Under the pieces are notes generated by a model. That model was not told where the DNA came from. It worked only from the letters and a program-made list of their open reading frames with translations, and made no database searches. From an uncultured Mycoplasmatota bacterium (GTDB taxonomy: Bacteria; Bacillota_I; Bacilli_A; RF39; UBA660): 61,521 nucleotides of DNA. The number at the start of each line of letters is the position of its first letter. The first letter of the stretch is position 1. A program made the position numbers and the translations under genes. Positions 23,103 through 31,819 of this stretch are shown here, one piece after another. The stretch covers positions 1-61,521 of the forward strand of contig UROI01000004.1 in NCBI GenBank assembly GCA_900549325.1. Reading direction: 5' to 3'.

Positions 23103-25079
23103 CTAGTTAGTTTTTTCCTCTTTTAATTCTTTTATTAAGTCATAAGAAATTATATCATTTGATATGTCTATTAAATCTGATGAATGTTTTATTCCATTTT
23201 GTATATATTCCTCAGTTATTGGCTCGTTACTTATTGGATATATTTCACCTTTTGGTGCACTATAATATATATTTGAAGTTAAATATGAACCATCTATAAA
23301 TGTAACTATATTGTCTTTCAAATTAAATACATCGTTTCCTAATTGGTAATCGCTATGAATTCCAAGCATATTTCCTAAAGTAGGAAGTACATCTATCATT
23401 CCCATAGGAGTACTAACTGTTTTATTAAATTCTTTATCTTTGGTCCAAATTATAAATGGTACTTTTCTATTTAATTCATAATTATAATCATTAAATGAAA
23501 CATATCCTTCGTCTGACTCATTTTTTATTCTATCGTTAATTGGATCATAATTATAAAGTAGATTAAAATCATCTTTGTCCATTCTAGCATCATGGTCACC
23601 ATATATTACTAATACAGTATTATCAAGCAATCCTTCACTATTCAGTTTGTTTATAAACTCTCCAATTGCTTCATCTGCATAATGTACTGATCTTATATAG
23701 TTCCCTAATTTAGTATTATTTAAATATTCTCTTGTGATTGTTTGATTGTTTAATTCAACATCAATAGTTGTTTGATACTCTGGCATAAGTTCTAAATCAC
23801 TAAATGGAGTATGATTTGATAACATTATTAGTGTTGCATAAAAAGGTTCTCCTTCGGTTGCTTTTATTTCTTCCATTATATTTACTGATTGACTAAAGAA
23901 GGATTTGTCGGATAATCCAAGTCCTATTGTCTCGTCAATTACATATGAATCTTTACTATAAAACTTATCATATCCTAGACTCTTATGCATAATATTTCTG
24001 TTCCAAAATTCTCCTGTGTTAGCATGCATACTATATGTATAATACCCTTTTTCTTTTAATAACTTTGGTATTGAAATATATTCTCTATCAAAGAAGTTAA
24101 CAAATACTGTTCCTTTGGTTGATGGCATAAGGGAAGTATTAAATGTAAATTCTGCGTCTGAACTTGTTCCTACGCCAACTTGTGAATAAAAGTTATTAAA
24201 GAATATTCCCTCTTTGCTTAATTTATTTAAATTAGGTGTTACTTCTTTTCCATTGAATGTTAATTCCATTGCGAATTCTTGCATACTTTCCGCATGTATT
24301 ACTATGACATTTTTTCCTTCAAATATATTAGTATATTCATTTTCTACCTTAGTATACTTGTTTTCTTCATAATAATCTTTTGTTTCCTTATAGGCTTTAT
24401 CACGTCCAAATGCTGTATTTATTCGTGGTGATATGCTTTGAACTATATCATTTATTTGATACATATATATTCCATAATTTATTACAACAGATTCTCTATT
24501 CCATAATTTATAAAAGCTTCCCCATGCTCCAAGTGGCATAATAATTGCAGCAAGGGCCCATGTTGATAATGCTGTAATAATAAACTTTCTTACTGTTTTT
24601 TTATTTAAATTTAATTCTTTTGAAAAATATTTCTTTTTATTTAAGAAATAGTATGATAGGTAAAATGCTATTGGACACCATATATATATTAAATCTACTG
24701 GTTTTAATACATTTTCAAATATAGCATTACCAACATCTTTAGCATACACAAGATTAGATAGTAGTGCTACTGAAGCAAACGAACTATAATAATGATAATA
24801 TATGCTGTTTATTAAGCATACTAATGTAAGTATAATCGACATTGTCATAAAATACTTTATTCTGTTTTTTCTTTTTATAGTAAAGGATATTAATGATATG
24901 AAAATCAGTAATCCCAAATCTATAAGTAGTGGTGGCAAACTAAATACATTTTTTACCGTTACTCCTCTTAAAATAATACCATTTACTAGGTTCGTTATGA
25001 TAAAAGAAGCCACTAGCAAATAGCTATTCTTTACTCTTTTTAATCTTTCTTTTAGTTCTTTTTTATTTATTTTCGACAT
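23103..25079 (-). CDS. ltaS: LTA synthase-like phosphoglycerol transferase
   Basis: About 658 residues. Five membrane segments (residues about 15-190) are followed by an extracellular sulfatase/alkaline phosphatase-fold domain: metal site HAESMQEF, catalytic Thr in VGVGTSSDAEF, and MHANTGEFWNR, with YGDHDARM further on. This is the layout of LtaS, which polymerises glycerol phosphate from phosphatidylglycerol. It is the first gene of the ltaS-agrA-agrC operon. Candidate starts are ATG 25079 and ATG 25085; 25079 is preferred because AAGTGAT spaces best. Confidence 0.9.
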   Translation of the reverse strand: MSKINKKELKERLKRVKNSYLLVASFIITNLVNGIILRGVTVKNVFSLPPLLIDLGLLIFISLISFTIKRKNRIKYFMTMSIILTLVCLINSIYYHYYSSFASVALLSNLVYAKDVGNAIFENVLKPVDLIYIWCPIAFYLSYYFLNKKKYFSKELNLNKKTVRKFIITALSTWALAAIIMPLGAWGSFYKLWNRESVVINYGIYMYQINDIVQSISPRINTAFGRDKAYKETKDYYEENKYTKVENEYTNIFEGKNVIVIHAESMQEFAMELTFNGKEVTPNLNKLSKEGIFFNNFYSQVGVGTSSDAEFTFNTSLMPSTKGTVFVNFFDREYISIPKLLKEKGYYTYSMHANTGEFWNRNIMHKSLGYDKFYSKDSYVIDETIGLGLSDKSFFSQSVNIMEEIKATEGEPFYATLIMLSNHTPFSDLELMPEYQTTIDVELNNQTITREYLNNTKLGNYIRSVHYADEAIGEFINKLNSEGLLDNTVLVIYGDHDARMDKDDFNLLYNYDPINDRIKNESDEGYVSFNDYNYELNRKVPFIIWTKDKEFNKTVSTPMGMIDVLPTLGNMLGIHSDYQLGNDVFNLKDNIVTFIDGSYLTSNIYYSAPKGEIYPISNEPITEEYIQNGIKHSSDLIDISNDIISYDLIKELKEEKTN

Positions 25080-25097
25080 TTTCATCACTTCAAGGGT

Positions 25098-25127
25098 ATT
25101 ATATCACATAAAATTAGTTTGTTGCAA
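25098..25127 (-). promoter_or_regulatory. Promoter of the ltaS-agrA-agrC operon
   Basis: On the minus strand TTGCAA (25122-25127), an 18-base spacer and TATAAT (25098-25103). The csp promoter (42316-42345) has the same boxes and spacing. Confidence 0.7.
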
Positions 25128-25228
25128 CTATTATTTTTAATTATGTTTTTGGCCTATTTTTCTTTTTAACTACTAATATCTTTTATTTTTTTATCTCGAA
25201 ATTATTTTACTAAATTAAATAAGACTTA

Positions 25229-25244
25229 TTAACCAATTGTTAAC
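25229..25244. promoter_or_regulatory. Putative AgrA (LytTR) site upstream of ltaS-agrAC
   Basis: TTAAC at 25229-25233 and 25240-25244, period 11 (minus strand GTTAA-N6-GTTAA), as upstream of agrB. It lies about 100 bases upstream of the ltaS promoter, so direct activation is less obvious than a match of motif. Confidence 0.4.
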
Positions 25245-25261
25245 TTTAAATAAAATAAAAA

Positions 25262-25281
25262 AATGTGAAATTAATCACATT
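25262..25281 (-). terminator. Terminator of rpmE
   Basis: AATGTGA (25262-25268) pairs with TCACATT (25275-25281), followed on the minus strand by TTTTTTTA. It overlaps the rpmE stop. Confidence 0.8.
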
Positions 25282-25489
25282 ATTTTTCATTATTAAAGCC
25301 AAATTTCTTGTTGAATTTTTCAACTTGTCCTTTTTTAGAAGCTGTACTTTGCTTTCCAGTATAAAATGGATGGCATTTTGAGCACACTTCAACTTGAATG
25401 TTTTCTTTTGTTGATTCTGTTTCAAAAGTATTTCCACAAGCACAAGTAACAGTAGCTTTTACATAATTTGGATGAATATTCTTTTTCAT
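25280..25489 (-). CDS. rpmE: Ribosomal protein bL31
   Basis: A 69-residue protein starting MKKNIHPNY, with zinc-ligand Cys pairs (TCAC and CSKCHPFYTG), so the zinc-binding C+ form. The start at 25489 is preferred to the longer frame because AAGGAGAG lies seven to eight bases upstream. It is followed by its own terminator. Confidence 0.97.
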   Translation of the reverse strand: MKKNIHPNYVKATVTCACGNTFETESTKENIQVEVCSKCHPFYTGKQSTASKKGQVEKFNKKFGFNNEK

Positions 25490-25551
25490 TATTCTCTCTC
25501 CTTCCGCCATGACAAAAAAGTCATAGTAATAAAATTACATGGTATATTATA

Positions 25552-26235
25552 TCAGGTATTTTTTAAATTTTCAACTATTATTTGTGAAATTTTTTGATAA
25601 CCTTTAACATTAGGTAAATAATTACTATTAATTTTGTTAATATATGTCGGATTATTATCAAATATTTTAGATAAATCTATATATGTATAATTGTATTTTT
25701 TTGTTAAAGTTTTTAATTTATAATTAGCATAATCTATAATATCTTTATTATTGTCTGAGATGTTGTAATATCCTAATATATATACTTTGTCATGATGAAA
25801 TTTATTGATATAATTTAATATTTTGTTATAATCGTTTATCATTGTATCTATATAAGTATATATATTTTGATTATTCTTATCAATTTTATAGTATATTTCT
25901 TGTATTCCTATAGACATGGTGATTATGTCAGCCTCTTTAATTAGTCTACTTAATGTAATATTATTTTTACTTTTATTATATTCTAGTATTGTTACAATAT
26001 CTGATACTTTATAATCAATATTAGTAAAAGTATTATTATAGTTTTTTAATAAATGTTTTTCATCTAAATAATCTTTGATAAAATCACTATAACCATACGA
26101 TTTAACGCCATATTCATTTATTCCTTTTGATAGTGAATCACCAAATACAAGATAATTTTTTTTATTTCCTTCTGTTTTAGTATATACAAAATAGCATGAT
26201 AGAAAAAGAGTTAATATTAAAAATACTTTTTTCAT
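25552..26235 (-). CDS. Secreted SGNH/GDSL-fold protein with altered catalytic block
   Basis: A 227-residue protein. Hydrophobic residues 3-17 form a signal or anchor, with Cys14 near its end. Block I GDSLS is intact (about residue 32). Block III reads GIQE rather than GxND. In block V the usual DxxHPNxxGY is SNYLPNVKGY, so the catalytic Asp and His appear to be missing. It may be a non-catalytic binder or use other residues. It lies downstream of murA (21 bp) and is probably in its operon. Confidence 0.75.
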   Translation of the reverse strand: MKKVFLILTLFLSCYFVYTKTEGNKKNYLVFGDSLSKGINEYGVKSYGYSDFIKDYLDEKHLLKNYNNTFTNIDYKVSDIVTILEYNKSKNNITLSRLIKEADIITMSIGIQEIYYKIDKNNQNIYTYIDTMINDYNKILNYINKFHHDKVYILGYYNISDNNKDIIDYANYKLKTLTKKYNYTYIDLSKIFDNNPTYINKINSNYLPNVKGYQKISQIIVENLKNT

Positions 26236-26256
26236 AGTTCACCTACTTTAGTATAT

Positions 26257-27507
26257 TTAAATTAACTCTATTTTAGCACCTACTTTTGATAGTTTTCCAC
26301 AGATATTGTCATAACCTCTTAAAATGTATTTTATATTATCTATTGTTGTTATACCATCGGCGATTAATCCACATATTAGCATAGATGCACCACCACGAAG
26401 GTCAGTTGCAGTTACATTTTTACCTGTTAGTTTTGTAACGCCTTTTACTTTGGCTACTCTATTGTCTTTGACAATTATGTTTGCACCCATACGATTAGTA
26501 TCGTAAATATTTTGGAATCTATTTTCCCATATTGTTTCTTCAACTGTACTAATTCCATGGCATTGTGTTAAAAATGGTATTAATGGTTGCTGAAGATCAG
26601 TTGGAAATCCAGGATATGGTAAAGTCTTTACGCTTACAGCCTTATATTTATTTGGCTTTTTTATTGTTATTGAATCTTCATTGATATTCATTTCTACACC
26701 GGCTTCGATTAACTTTGATGTTAGTGACTCAATATGTGATGGTATTAAATTTTTTATTGTTAAATTTTCTCCGAGAAGAGCCCCAATAATTACATATGTT
26801 CCTGCCTCAATACGATCTGGTATTACTTCGTGAAATGACTTATGCAAGTAATCTACACCTGTTATGGTAATAACATTAGTCCCCGCTCCTTTTATTTTAG
26901 CACCCATATTATTTAAAAAAGTTGCTACATTTACTATTTCTGGTTCTTTAGCTACGTTTTCGATTACCGTTGTTCCCTTTGCTTTTACTGCCGCTAGCAT
27001 AGTGTTAACCGTTGCTCCTACGCTTGGCATATCTAGATATATTGTTGCGCCTTTCAATTCTTCGGCATCTACTATATATCTGTTTCCTTCTTCAATAACT
27101 ACCGCTCCTAATGCACGATATGCTTTTAAAGTTTGATCTATTGGTCTTTCTCCTATTGTACAACCACCCGGAAAATACATTTCAACATGTTTATATTTTC
27201 CTAGCAATGAAGACATAAAATAATATGAAGCTCTTAGTTTTTGTGACATCTCTTCTGGTATTTCCTTATTTTCTATGTTTGTTGAATCTATTGTTAGTAC
27301 TCCGTTTTCTCTCTTTACTTTAGCATTTAAATAATTTAATATTTCTTCAAGTGAATCAATGTCAGAAATATTTGGTACATTACTAATTGTTACCTCCTCA
27401 TCGCAAAGAATAGCTGCTGGTACTAGTGCTACAGCACTGTTTTTGGCACCACTTACTTCTATTTCACCAGTTAGTTTATGGCCGCCTTCTATTTTTATTT
27501 TACTCAT
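26257..27507 (-). CDS. murA: UDP-N-acetylglucosamine 1-carboxyvinyltransferase
   Basis: A 416-residue enzyme of the EPSP synthase fold. It transfers enolpyruvate from PEP to UDP-GlcNAc, the first committed step of peptidoglycan synthesis. The active-site Cys (target of fosfomycin) is in PGGCTIGERPID, and GAKNSAVAL near the N-terminus binds substrate. The ATG at 27507 is chosen because GGAAGGAG lies seven bases upstream and covers the in-frame GTG. Confidence 0.97.
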   Translation of the reverse strand: MSKIKIEGGHKLTGEIEVSGAKNSAVALVPAAILCDEEVTISNVPNISDIDSLEEILNYLNAKVKRENGVLTIDSTNIENKEIPEEMSQKLRASYYFMSSLLGKYKHVEMYFPGGCTIGERPIDQTLKAYRALGAVVIEEGNRYIVDAEELKGATIYLDMPSVGATVNTMLAAVKAKGTTVIENVAKEPEIVNVATFLNNMGAKIKGAGTNVITITGVDYLHKSFHEVIPDRIEAGTYVIIGALLGENLTIKNLIPSHIESLTSKLIEAGVEMNINEDSITIKKPNKYKAVSVKTLPYPGFPTDLQQPLIPFLTQCHGISTVEETIWENRFQNIYDTNRMGANIIVKDNRVAKVKGVTKLTGKNVTATDLRGGASMLICGLIADGITTIDNIKYILRGYDNICGKLSKVGAKIELI

Positions 27508-27587
27508 AGGCACTCCTTCCTAATTTCATTTTAATATCTATTTTAATTTTAGTCAATCACTAATTATTTTATTTACATATTTTTACA

Positions 27588-28121
27588 TTACTTAAATATG
27601 TATAATAATCCAATTGTCAAAAGAATTGACCCTCCTACTACAGTTGATATTTTGCCATATTTCTTATTTAAAATATTTCCTAAATTTAATCCTAAAAATG
27701 TAAATACTAAGCTTGTTATAGAAAATATTAATGCAGATAATATGTACTTGTCTGTTATAGCGGGAAAACCTATTCCTGTCGTTAAACTGTCAATACTTAC
27801 TGATAAGCCAAATAATAAGTATCCAAAAATACTTAAAAGAAATTTTTCTTCTTTTTCTTTGAAACTTGATATAATCATTTCAATTGCTATTAGAGATAAA
27901 ATCAATCCCACTAAAATGTTGGTATTTATTATTATTTTGCTTGTTACAAATAAACCTATATTCAGACCTATCAATGGCATTACAAAATGATATATTCCCA
28001 CTATTAGGGATAGTAATATTTTATCTTTCTTTGAAATACTCTGGGTTCCATATATTAAAGCCAAAGAAAAAGCATCCATTGATAGGCTTACTGCAATTAA
28101 AAATATTGTTATTATTTTCAA
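27588..28121 (-). CDS. MntP/YtaF family membrane protein (putative manganese efflux)
   Basis: A 177-residue protein with six hydrophobic segments in two repeats. Each repeat carries the family Asp motif: SMDAFSLAL near residue 15 and SIDSLTTGIG near residue 110. MntP exports Mn2+; the related YtaF is a sporulation membrane protein. Proximity to spoIIR (35 bp) makes YtaF an alternative. The choice cannot be made from sequence. Confidence 0.8.
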   Translation of the reverse strand: MKIITIFLIAVSLSMDAFSLALIYGTQSISKKDKILLSLIVGIYHFVMPLIGLNIGLFVTSKIIINTNILVGLILSLIAIEMIISSFKEKEEKFLLSIFGYLLFGLSVSIDSLTTGIGFPAITDKYILSALIFSITSLVFTFLGLNLGNILNKKYGKISTVVGGSILLTIGLLYIFK

Positions 28122-28156
28122 GTGTTATCACCTATTTAAATGTATGCATTTTATTA

Positions 28157-28678
28157 TTAAAATATTTTATTTATCTTTTCTACTATCCAAGATTTATACT
28201 CTACATCATTTGTATTTTCTAAATCAGCAAGGCATAAATTAGGAAATAGTACACACCACCAATTGTCTCCTTCTGCTTTTCCAATACTTATTACTACTGA
28301 CTCGTAATATCCTTCCTCATATTTTAATCCACGATATTCTTTTTCTGGAAAATAGTTTAATCCATAGTTTATACTAAAATTCATACTGTAATTATTTTCA
28401 TTAAATATTTGCTCAATATCTTCTTTGGTTTTTGGAATATTATTTTTTATTTTTTCCCTAGCTACTTCTTTGCTGTCTTCATCCTTTATTAAATTATAAG
28501 TATTATTCTCTAAATATTTTTTTACTTTATTTTTCATATTTTGATCTAAAACACTATTACTATTTGGTATTACTCTTAACCTTATAGCAGTATCTGGTAT
28601 TATCACTTCATTATTTTTTGTTTCTTTATATATAAATACCGCTATAATTAAAGTCAATATAAGTATTATTTTTTTCAT
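28157..28678 (-). CDS. spoIIR: Stage II sporulation protein R
   Basis: A 173-residue secreted protein. A signal peptide or anchor lies at 2-18. The SpoIIR core includes IRLRVIPNSNSVLDQ and the very characteristic GDNWWCVLFPNLC. In Bacillus, SpoIIR is made in the forespore under sigma-F and triggers SpoIIGA-dependent processing of pro-sigma-E in the mother cell. Its presence argues that the organism, or a recent ancestor, forms spores. Confidence 0.93.
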   Translation of the reverse strand: MKKIILILTLIIAVFIYKETKNNEVIIPDTAIRLRVIPNSNSVLDQNMKNKVKKYLENNTYNLIKDEDSKEVAREKIKNNIPKTKEDIEQIFNENNYSMNFSINYGLNYFPEKEYRGLKYEEGYYESVVISIGKAEGDNWWCVLFPNLCLADLENTNDVEYKSWIVEKINKIF

Positions 28679-28733
28679 ATAAAAAATATCACCCTTTCAT
28701 CTTCATTATGAGTGACATTTTCTTTTTTTATTC

Positions 28734-29858
28734 TTATTTTTCTATTTTAATTACTATTTGATAATCTGTTAATCCATCTACTTCTTCCATAGTTGCATTG
28801 TATCCCGCAGTAATCATATCATCTAAAGTATCTTTGGCAAGTTTAATTGCAGTAGCTAATTTTAATTTACTTAAGTTAAATGCTGCTGGTTCTTTTACTT
28901 TTTCATTAGGTACTTCAATCATATTTTCTTCCTTCTTATCTTCTACTTTTATTGCATTATCGCTAAATATATCTGACTTGTTTTCAATGATATTTAATCC
29001 TTCAAGAGCGGATGCTACTGGTGTTTTTACCTCATTTAATTTATTTATATCAATAAAATCATTTTTATTTTGGGCATATACATTAGGATTTTCACTCTTT
29101 TTTTCTACTTGTGGAGCTACTTGAATATCTGGAATCTTTGGTTCTTCAACTTTTGTTGTACTAACTTCTGGTATTATTTGCTCGCTTTGAGTAACTGGAA
29201 TGCCAATTGGAGCAGGTTGAATTACTGGTTCATCTTTTGGCATATCATGCTTTATTCCTAACATATTCTTTATATATTCGTCGGTATCTCTAACGTTCAT
29301 TCTTTCAGTTATTATTTTATTTAATACTTCTTTTTGTTTATCTTCATCTTTTATTTGTAATAAACATCTTGCATGACGTTCTGATATTAGATTGTTCATT
29401 AATGCTACTTGTACTTCATTTGTTAAAGCAAGTAATCTCATTTTATTTGCTATGGTTGATTGACTTTTTCCCATTCTTTTGGCAAGTTCGTCTTGAGTAA
29501 AGTTGCCCATATCTAATATTTTTTTGTATGATTTAGCTTCTTCTATTGCTGACAAGTCTTTTCTTTGAATATTTTCAATTAGGGCAAGTTCTGCACTAGT
29601 TTGATCATCCATTGACCCTACGATAGCAGGCACCTCAGTAAGACCCGCAAGTGTTGCAGCTTTATATCTACGTTCGCCAGCTATTATTTCATATTTACTA
29701 CCTAAATCTCTTAATATTAGAGGCTGTATTATTCCATGTTCTTTTATTGAATTTGCAAGTTCATTTAATGCTTCTTCATCAAAAGTAAGTCTCGGCTGAA
29801 ATCTATTAGGAATGATATCTGATAAACGTACCATTACTACTTCTTTATTCATTCTCAT
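28734..29858 (-). CDS. noc: Nucleoid occlusion protein Noc-like (ParB family)
   Basis: A 374-residue ParB/Noc protein. The N-terminal ParB/CTPase domain has GERRYKAA and ENIQRKDL. The helix-turn-helix has GKSQSTIANKMRLL. The Gln and Lys in this recognition region match Noc rather than ParB; the second family member here (41253-42131) has Arg and Thr. The position near rsmG is the normal Noc place, though a 3-kb module intervenes. About 130 residues of acidic low-complexity linker precede a C-terminal domain, making it longer than B. subtilis Noc. The usual N-terminal membrane-binding amphipathic helix is not evident. Confidence 0.85.
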   Translation of the reverse strand: MRMNKEVVMVRLSDIIPNRFQPRLTFDEEALNELANSIKEHGIIQPLILRDLGSKYEIIAGERRYKAATLAGLTEVPAIVGSMDDQTSAELALIENIQRKDLSAIEEAKSYKKILDMGNFTQDELAKRMGKSQSTIANKMRLLALTNEVQVALMNNLISERHARCLLQIKDEDKQKEVLNKIITERMNVRDTDEYIKNMLGIKHDMPKDEPVIQPAPIGIPVTQSEQIIPEVSTTKVEEPKIPDIQVAPQVEKKSENPNVYAQNKNDFIDINKLNEVKTPVASALEGLNIIENKSDIFSDNAIKVEDKKEENMIEVPNEKVKEPAAFNLSKLKLATAIKLAKDTLDDMITAGYNATMEEVDGLTDYQIVIKIEK

Positions 29859-29905
29859 ACTATTACCCTCTTTTCACTTCTTCTACACTAATATAATAAT
29901 ACAAT

Positions 29906-29933
29906 AAAAATTACTTTTTTACAAGTAATTTTT
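29906..29933 (-). terminator. Terminator of the second hybrid pseudo-kinase gene
   Basis: AAAAATTACTT (29906-29916) pairs perfectly with AAGTAATTTTT (29923-29933), 11 bp around a 6-nt loop, followed on the minus strand by ATTGTATT. It separates the module from noc. Confidence 0.75.
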
Positions 29934-29939
29934 GATATT

Positions 29940-31757
29940 TTATTTTAGGTATTTGTTTATTTTATTCAATATTTCTTCTTTATCTGAAGATTTTATTATA
30001 TAATCAGCGAAGCCCTCTTGTAAATATTCTTCATCATAATCATATTTATTATCTTTTGTTAATAGTATTACTTTGGTATTAAAATTTCTTATTTCTAATA
30101 GCTTTCGCATAATTAAATGACCGTTTTGTGGTTCTAAGTCTTCATCTAATAATATTAAATCATATTTTTCTTTATTTCTTATCCTTTCTAGTCCTTCTTT
30201 TCCTGACTTTGTACTAGTTAATTCAATATTTGTTTCATTTAATATTTTATTAAATAATTTTTCACTAGATGGACTATCGTCTATTAATAATATTTTCTTT
30301 TTATCATAGATATTATCATATTTATCTAAATTAGTATTTGCTAAATCGTATTTTTGATCTAATATTATTTTCATAGTAGTACCACTTCCATAATTACTAC
30401 TTGGTACGATTGTTCCATTCATTAGTGTTATTAGTCTTTTGGCATTATATAGATTATTATTTAAATTATGATTGTCTTCTTTTTCTTGTTTCTTTGTAAA
30501 TATCCTATTTATATCTTCAGCTTTCATTCCTGTACCGGAGTCTTCAATAGATATTATTAATCTTGCTATATCACCTTTTATGATGGTATTTACACTAAAT
30601 TCTATATAACCACTACTGGTGTACTTAACACTATTATCTAATATAATAGTTAATGCTTTCTTTAGATTTATGCTATCTCCATATAAATACTCAGGAATAT
30701 CACTTGCTATACTTACTCTAAAAACTAAATTTTTATTTTGAGCTTTAGTTTTATACATTCCTACAAGTTCTTTTAATAATATTTTTATATTATATTTTTG
30801 GTTATATATTCTAACACTAGCACTATCAATACTTGATATATCTAATATTTCATTTGTCATAGTAGTAAACTTAGCAGTACTTCCCTTAATATTTCTAGCA
30901 GAATTATTTATTTCTTCAACATCAATTTTTTTATTATCTGTTTCATCTAATATGTTATCTGTTTCTTTATCGATATCTTTGGTTATACCTCTTATCTCAT
31001 TTGTCATATTATACAAAAATAGTGTTTTTTCTTCATTAGCGTTATCACTTATTACCTTAGCCTTATGAACTTCATCTAACATTTTCATATCAGGATTTTC
31101 AATGGTAAAGTACATAATATAGCACATTAAAGCTAATATTAAGTCATATATAATCATTCCTGGAATTAATAGTGAAAAGAAATATAATATTACTAGAAGT
31201 AAGAATACTATAAAGATTGGTAAATATCTTTTATCTAATTTTTTAATATTTGTTAGTGCCACCAGTAAAGATCCTGTTAGCATTATTGCTACCATTGCAT
31301 ACCCAAGCATTGTTGTTGCCCCTGTTACATTAGTAGCAACTTTGGCATCTACTAGTTTGATATTTGTGAATAACATTATTACTGAGAATACAATATTTGC
31401 TATAATTAAGATTGTTGATACCTTTTTAGGATTCTTTCTTACTTTATCATAAGTTATTAATAACGTATAAAAGAATAAACTTGAAAAGATAACTGAAAAT
31501 AAGGTTGATAGTATTTTATTTAAATAATTAAGCAAAGTATAATAATTATTTACGATACTTTCAAATGTATTTGCAGAGCATATTATATGTATTACTGTAT
31601 CTATAGCTGCTACGATTAGTGATGATATTAGTATTACTTTATATGGTTTATTCTCTTCTAAATCTGCACGTTTTTTTGAAAAATACACAATGTTTAGTAT
31701 TAAAATAAAGATTAACGATACTAAAGGTATTTCAAATTCTAATGACATTTTTATCAC
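29940..31757 (-). CDS. Membrane hybrid histidine kinase-like protein with degenerate transmitter (copy B)
   Basis: A 605-residue paralogue of 6222-8024. The N-terminal ~215 residues hold about seven membrane segments and differ completely from copy A. From MYFTIENPDMK onward the proteins are near-identical. The H-box is again NMTNEIRG (Asn for His), and G2 is again the Asn-rich HNLNNNLYNAKR. The receiver domain is intact (LLIDDS, LLLDED, LLTKD, IIKSS). Bases 30802-31055 are identical to 7084-7337. A TATAAT at 31772-31777 (minus) may start its transcript. It follows the acyltransferase gene as copy A follows the acyl ligase gene. Confidence 0.88.
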   Translation of the reverse strand: MIKMSLEFEIPLVSLIFILILNIVYFSKKRADLEENKPYKVILISSLIVAAIDTVIHIICSANTFESIVNNYYTLLNYLNKILSTLFSVIFSSLFFYTLLITYDKVRKNPKKVSTILIIANIVFSVIMLFTNIKLVDAKVATNVTGATTMLGYAMVAIMLTGSLLVALTNIKKLDKRYLPIFIVFLLLVILYFFSLLIPGMIIYDLILALMCYIMYFTIENPDMKMLDEVHKAKVISDNANEEKTLFLYNMTNEIRGITKDIDKETDNILDETDNKKIDVEEINNSARNIKGSTAKFTTMTNEILDISSIDSASVRIYNQKYNIKILLKELVGMYKTKAQNKNLVFRVSIASDIPEYLYGDSINLKKALTIILDNSVKYTSSGYIEFSVNTIIKGDIARLIISIEDSGTGMKAEDINRIFTKKQEKEDNHNLNNNLYNAKRLITLMNGTIVPSSNYGSGTTMKIILDQKYDLANTNLDKYDNIYDKKKILLIDDSPSSEKLFNKILNETNIELTSTKSGKEGLERIRNKEKYDLILLDEDLEPQNGHLIMRKLLEIRNFNTKVILLTKDNKYDYDEEYLQEGFADYIIKSSDKEEILNKINKYLK

Positions 31758-31791
31758 CTATCTTCATTAAAATTATAGCATATTGCATACG

Positions 31792-31818
31792 AAAAGAAAA
31801 GATTTTTTTCTTTTCTTT
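31792..31818 (-). terminator. Terminator of the acyltransferase gene
   Basis: AAAGAAAAG (31793-31801) pairs with CTTTTCTTT (31810-31818). It lies just after the acyltransferase stop and before the kinase-like gene, at the same place as the terminator at 8068-8095 in module A. Confidence 0.65.
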
Positions 31819-31819
31819 A

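Noticed and set aside
25246..25443. 65-codon frame overlapping rpmE on the same strand
   Set aside because: It is the wrong frame of rpmE, which has a clear bL31 sequence and ribosome binding site.
27884..28222. 112-codon frame opposite the MntP-like and spoIIR genes
   Set aside because: It spans the opposite strand of two supported genes and looks like an antisense hydrophobic shadow.
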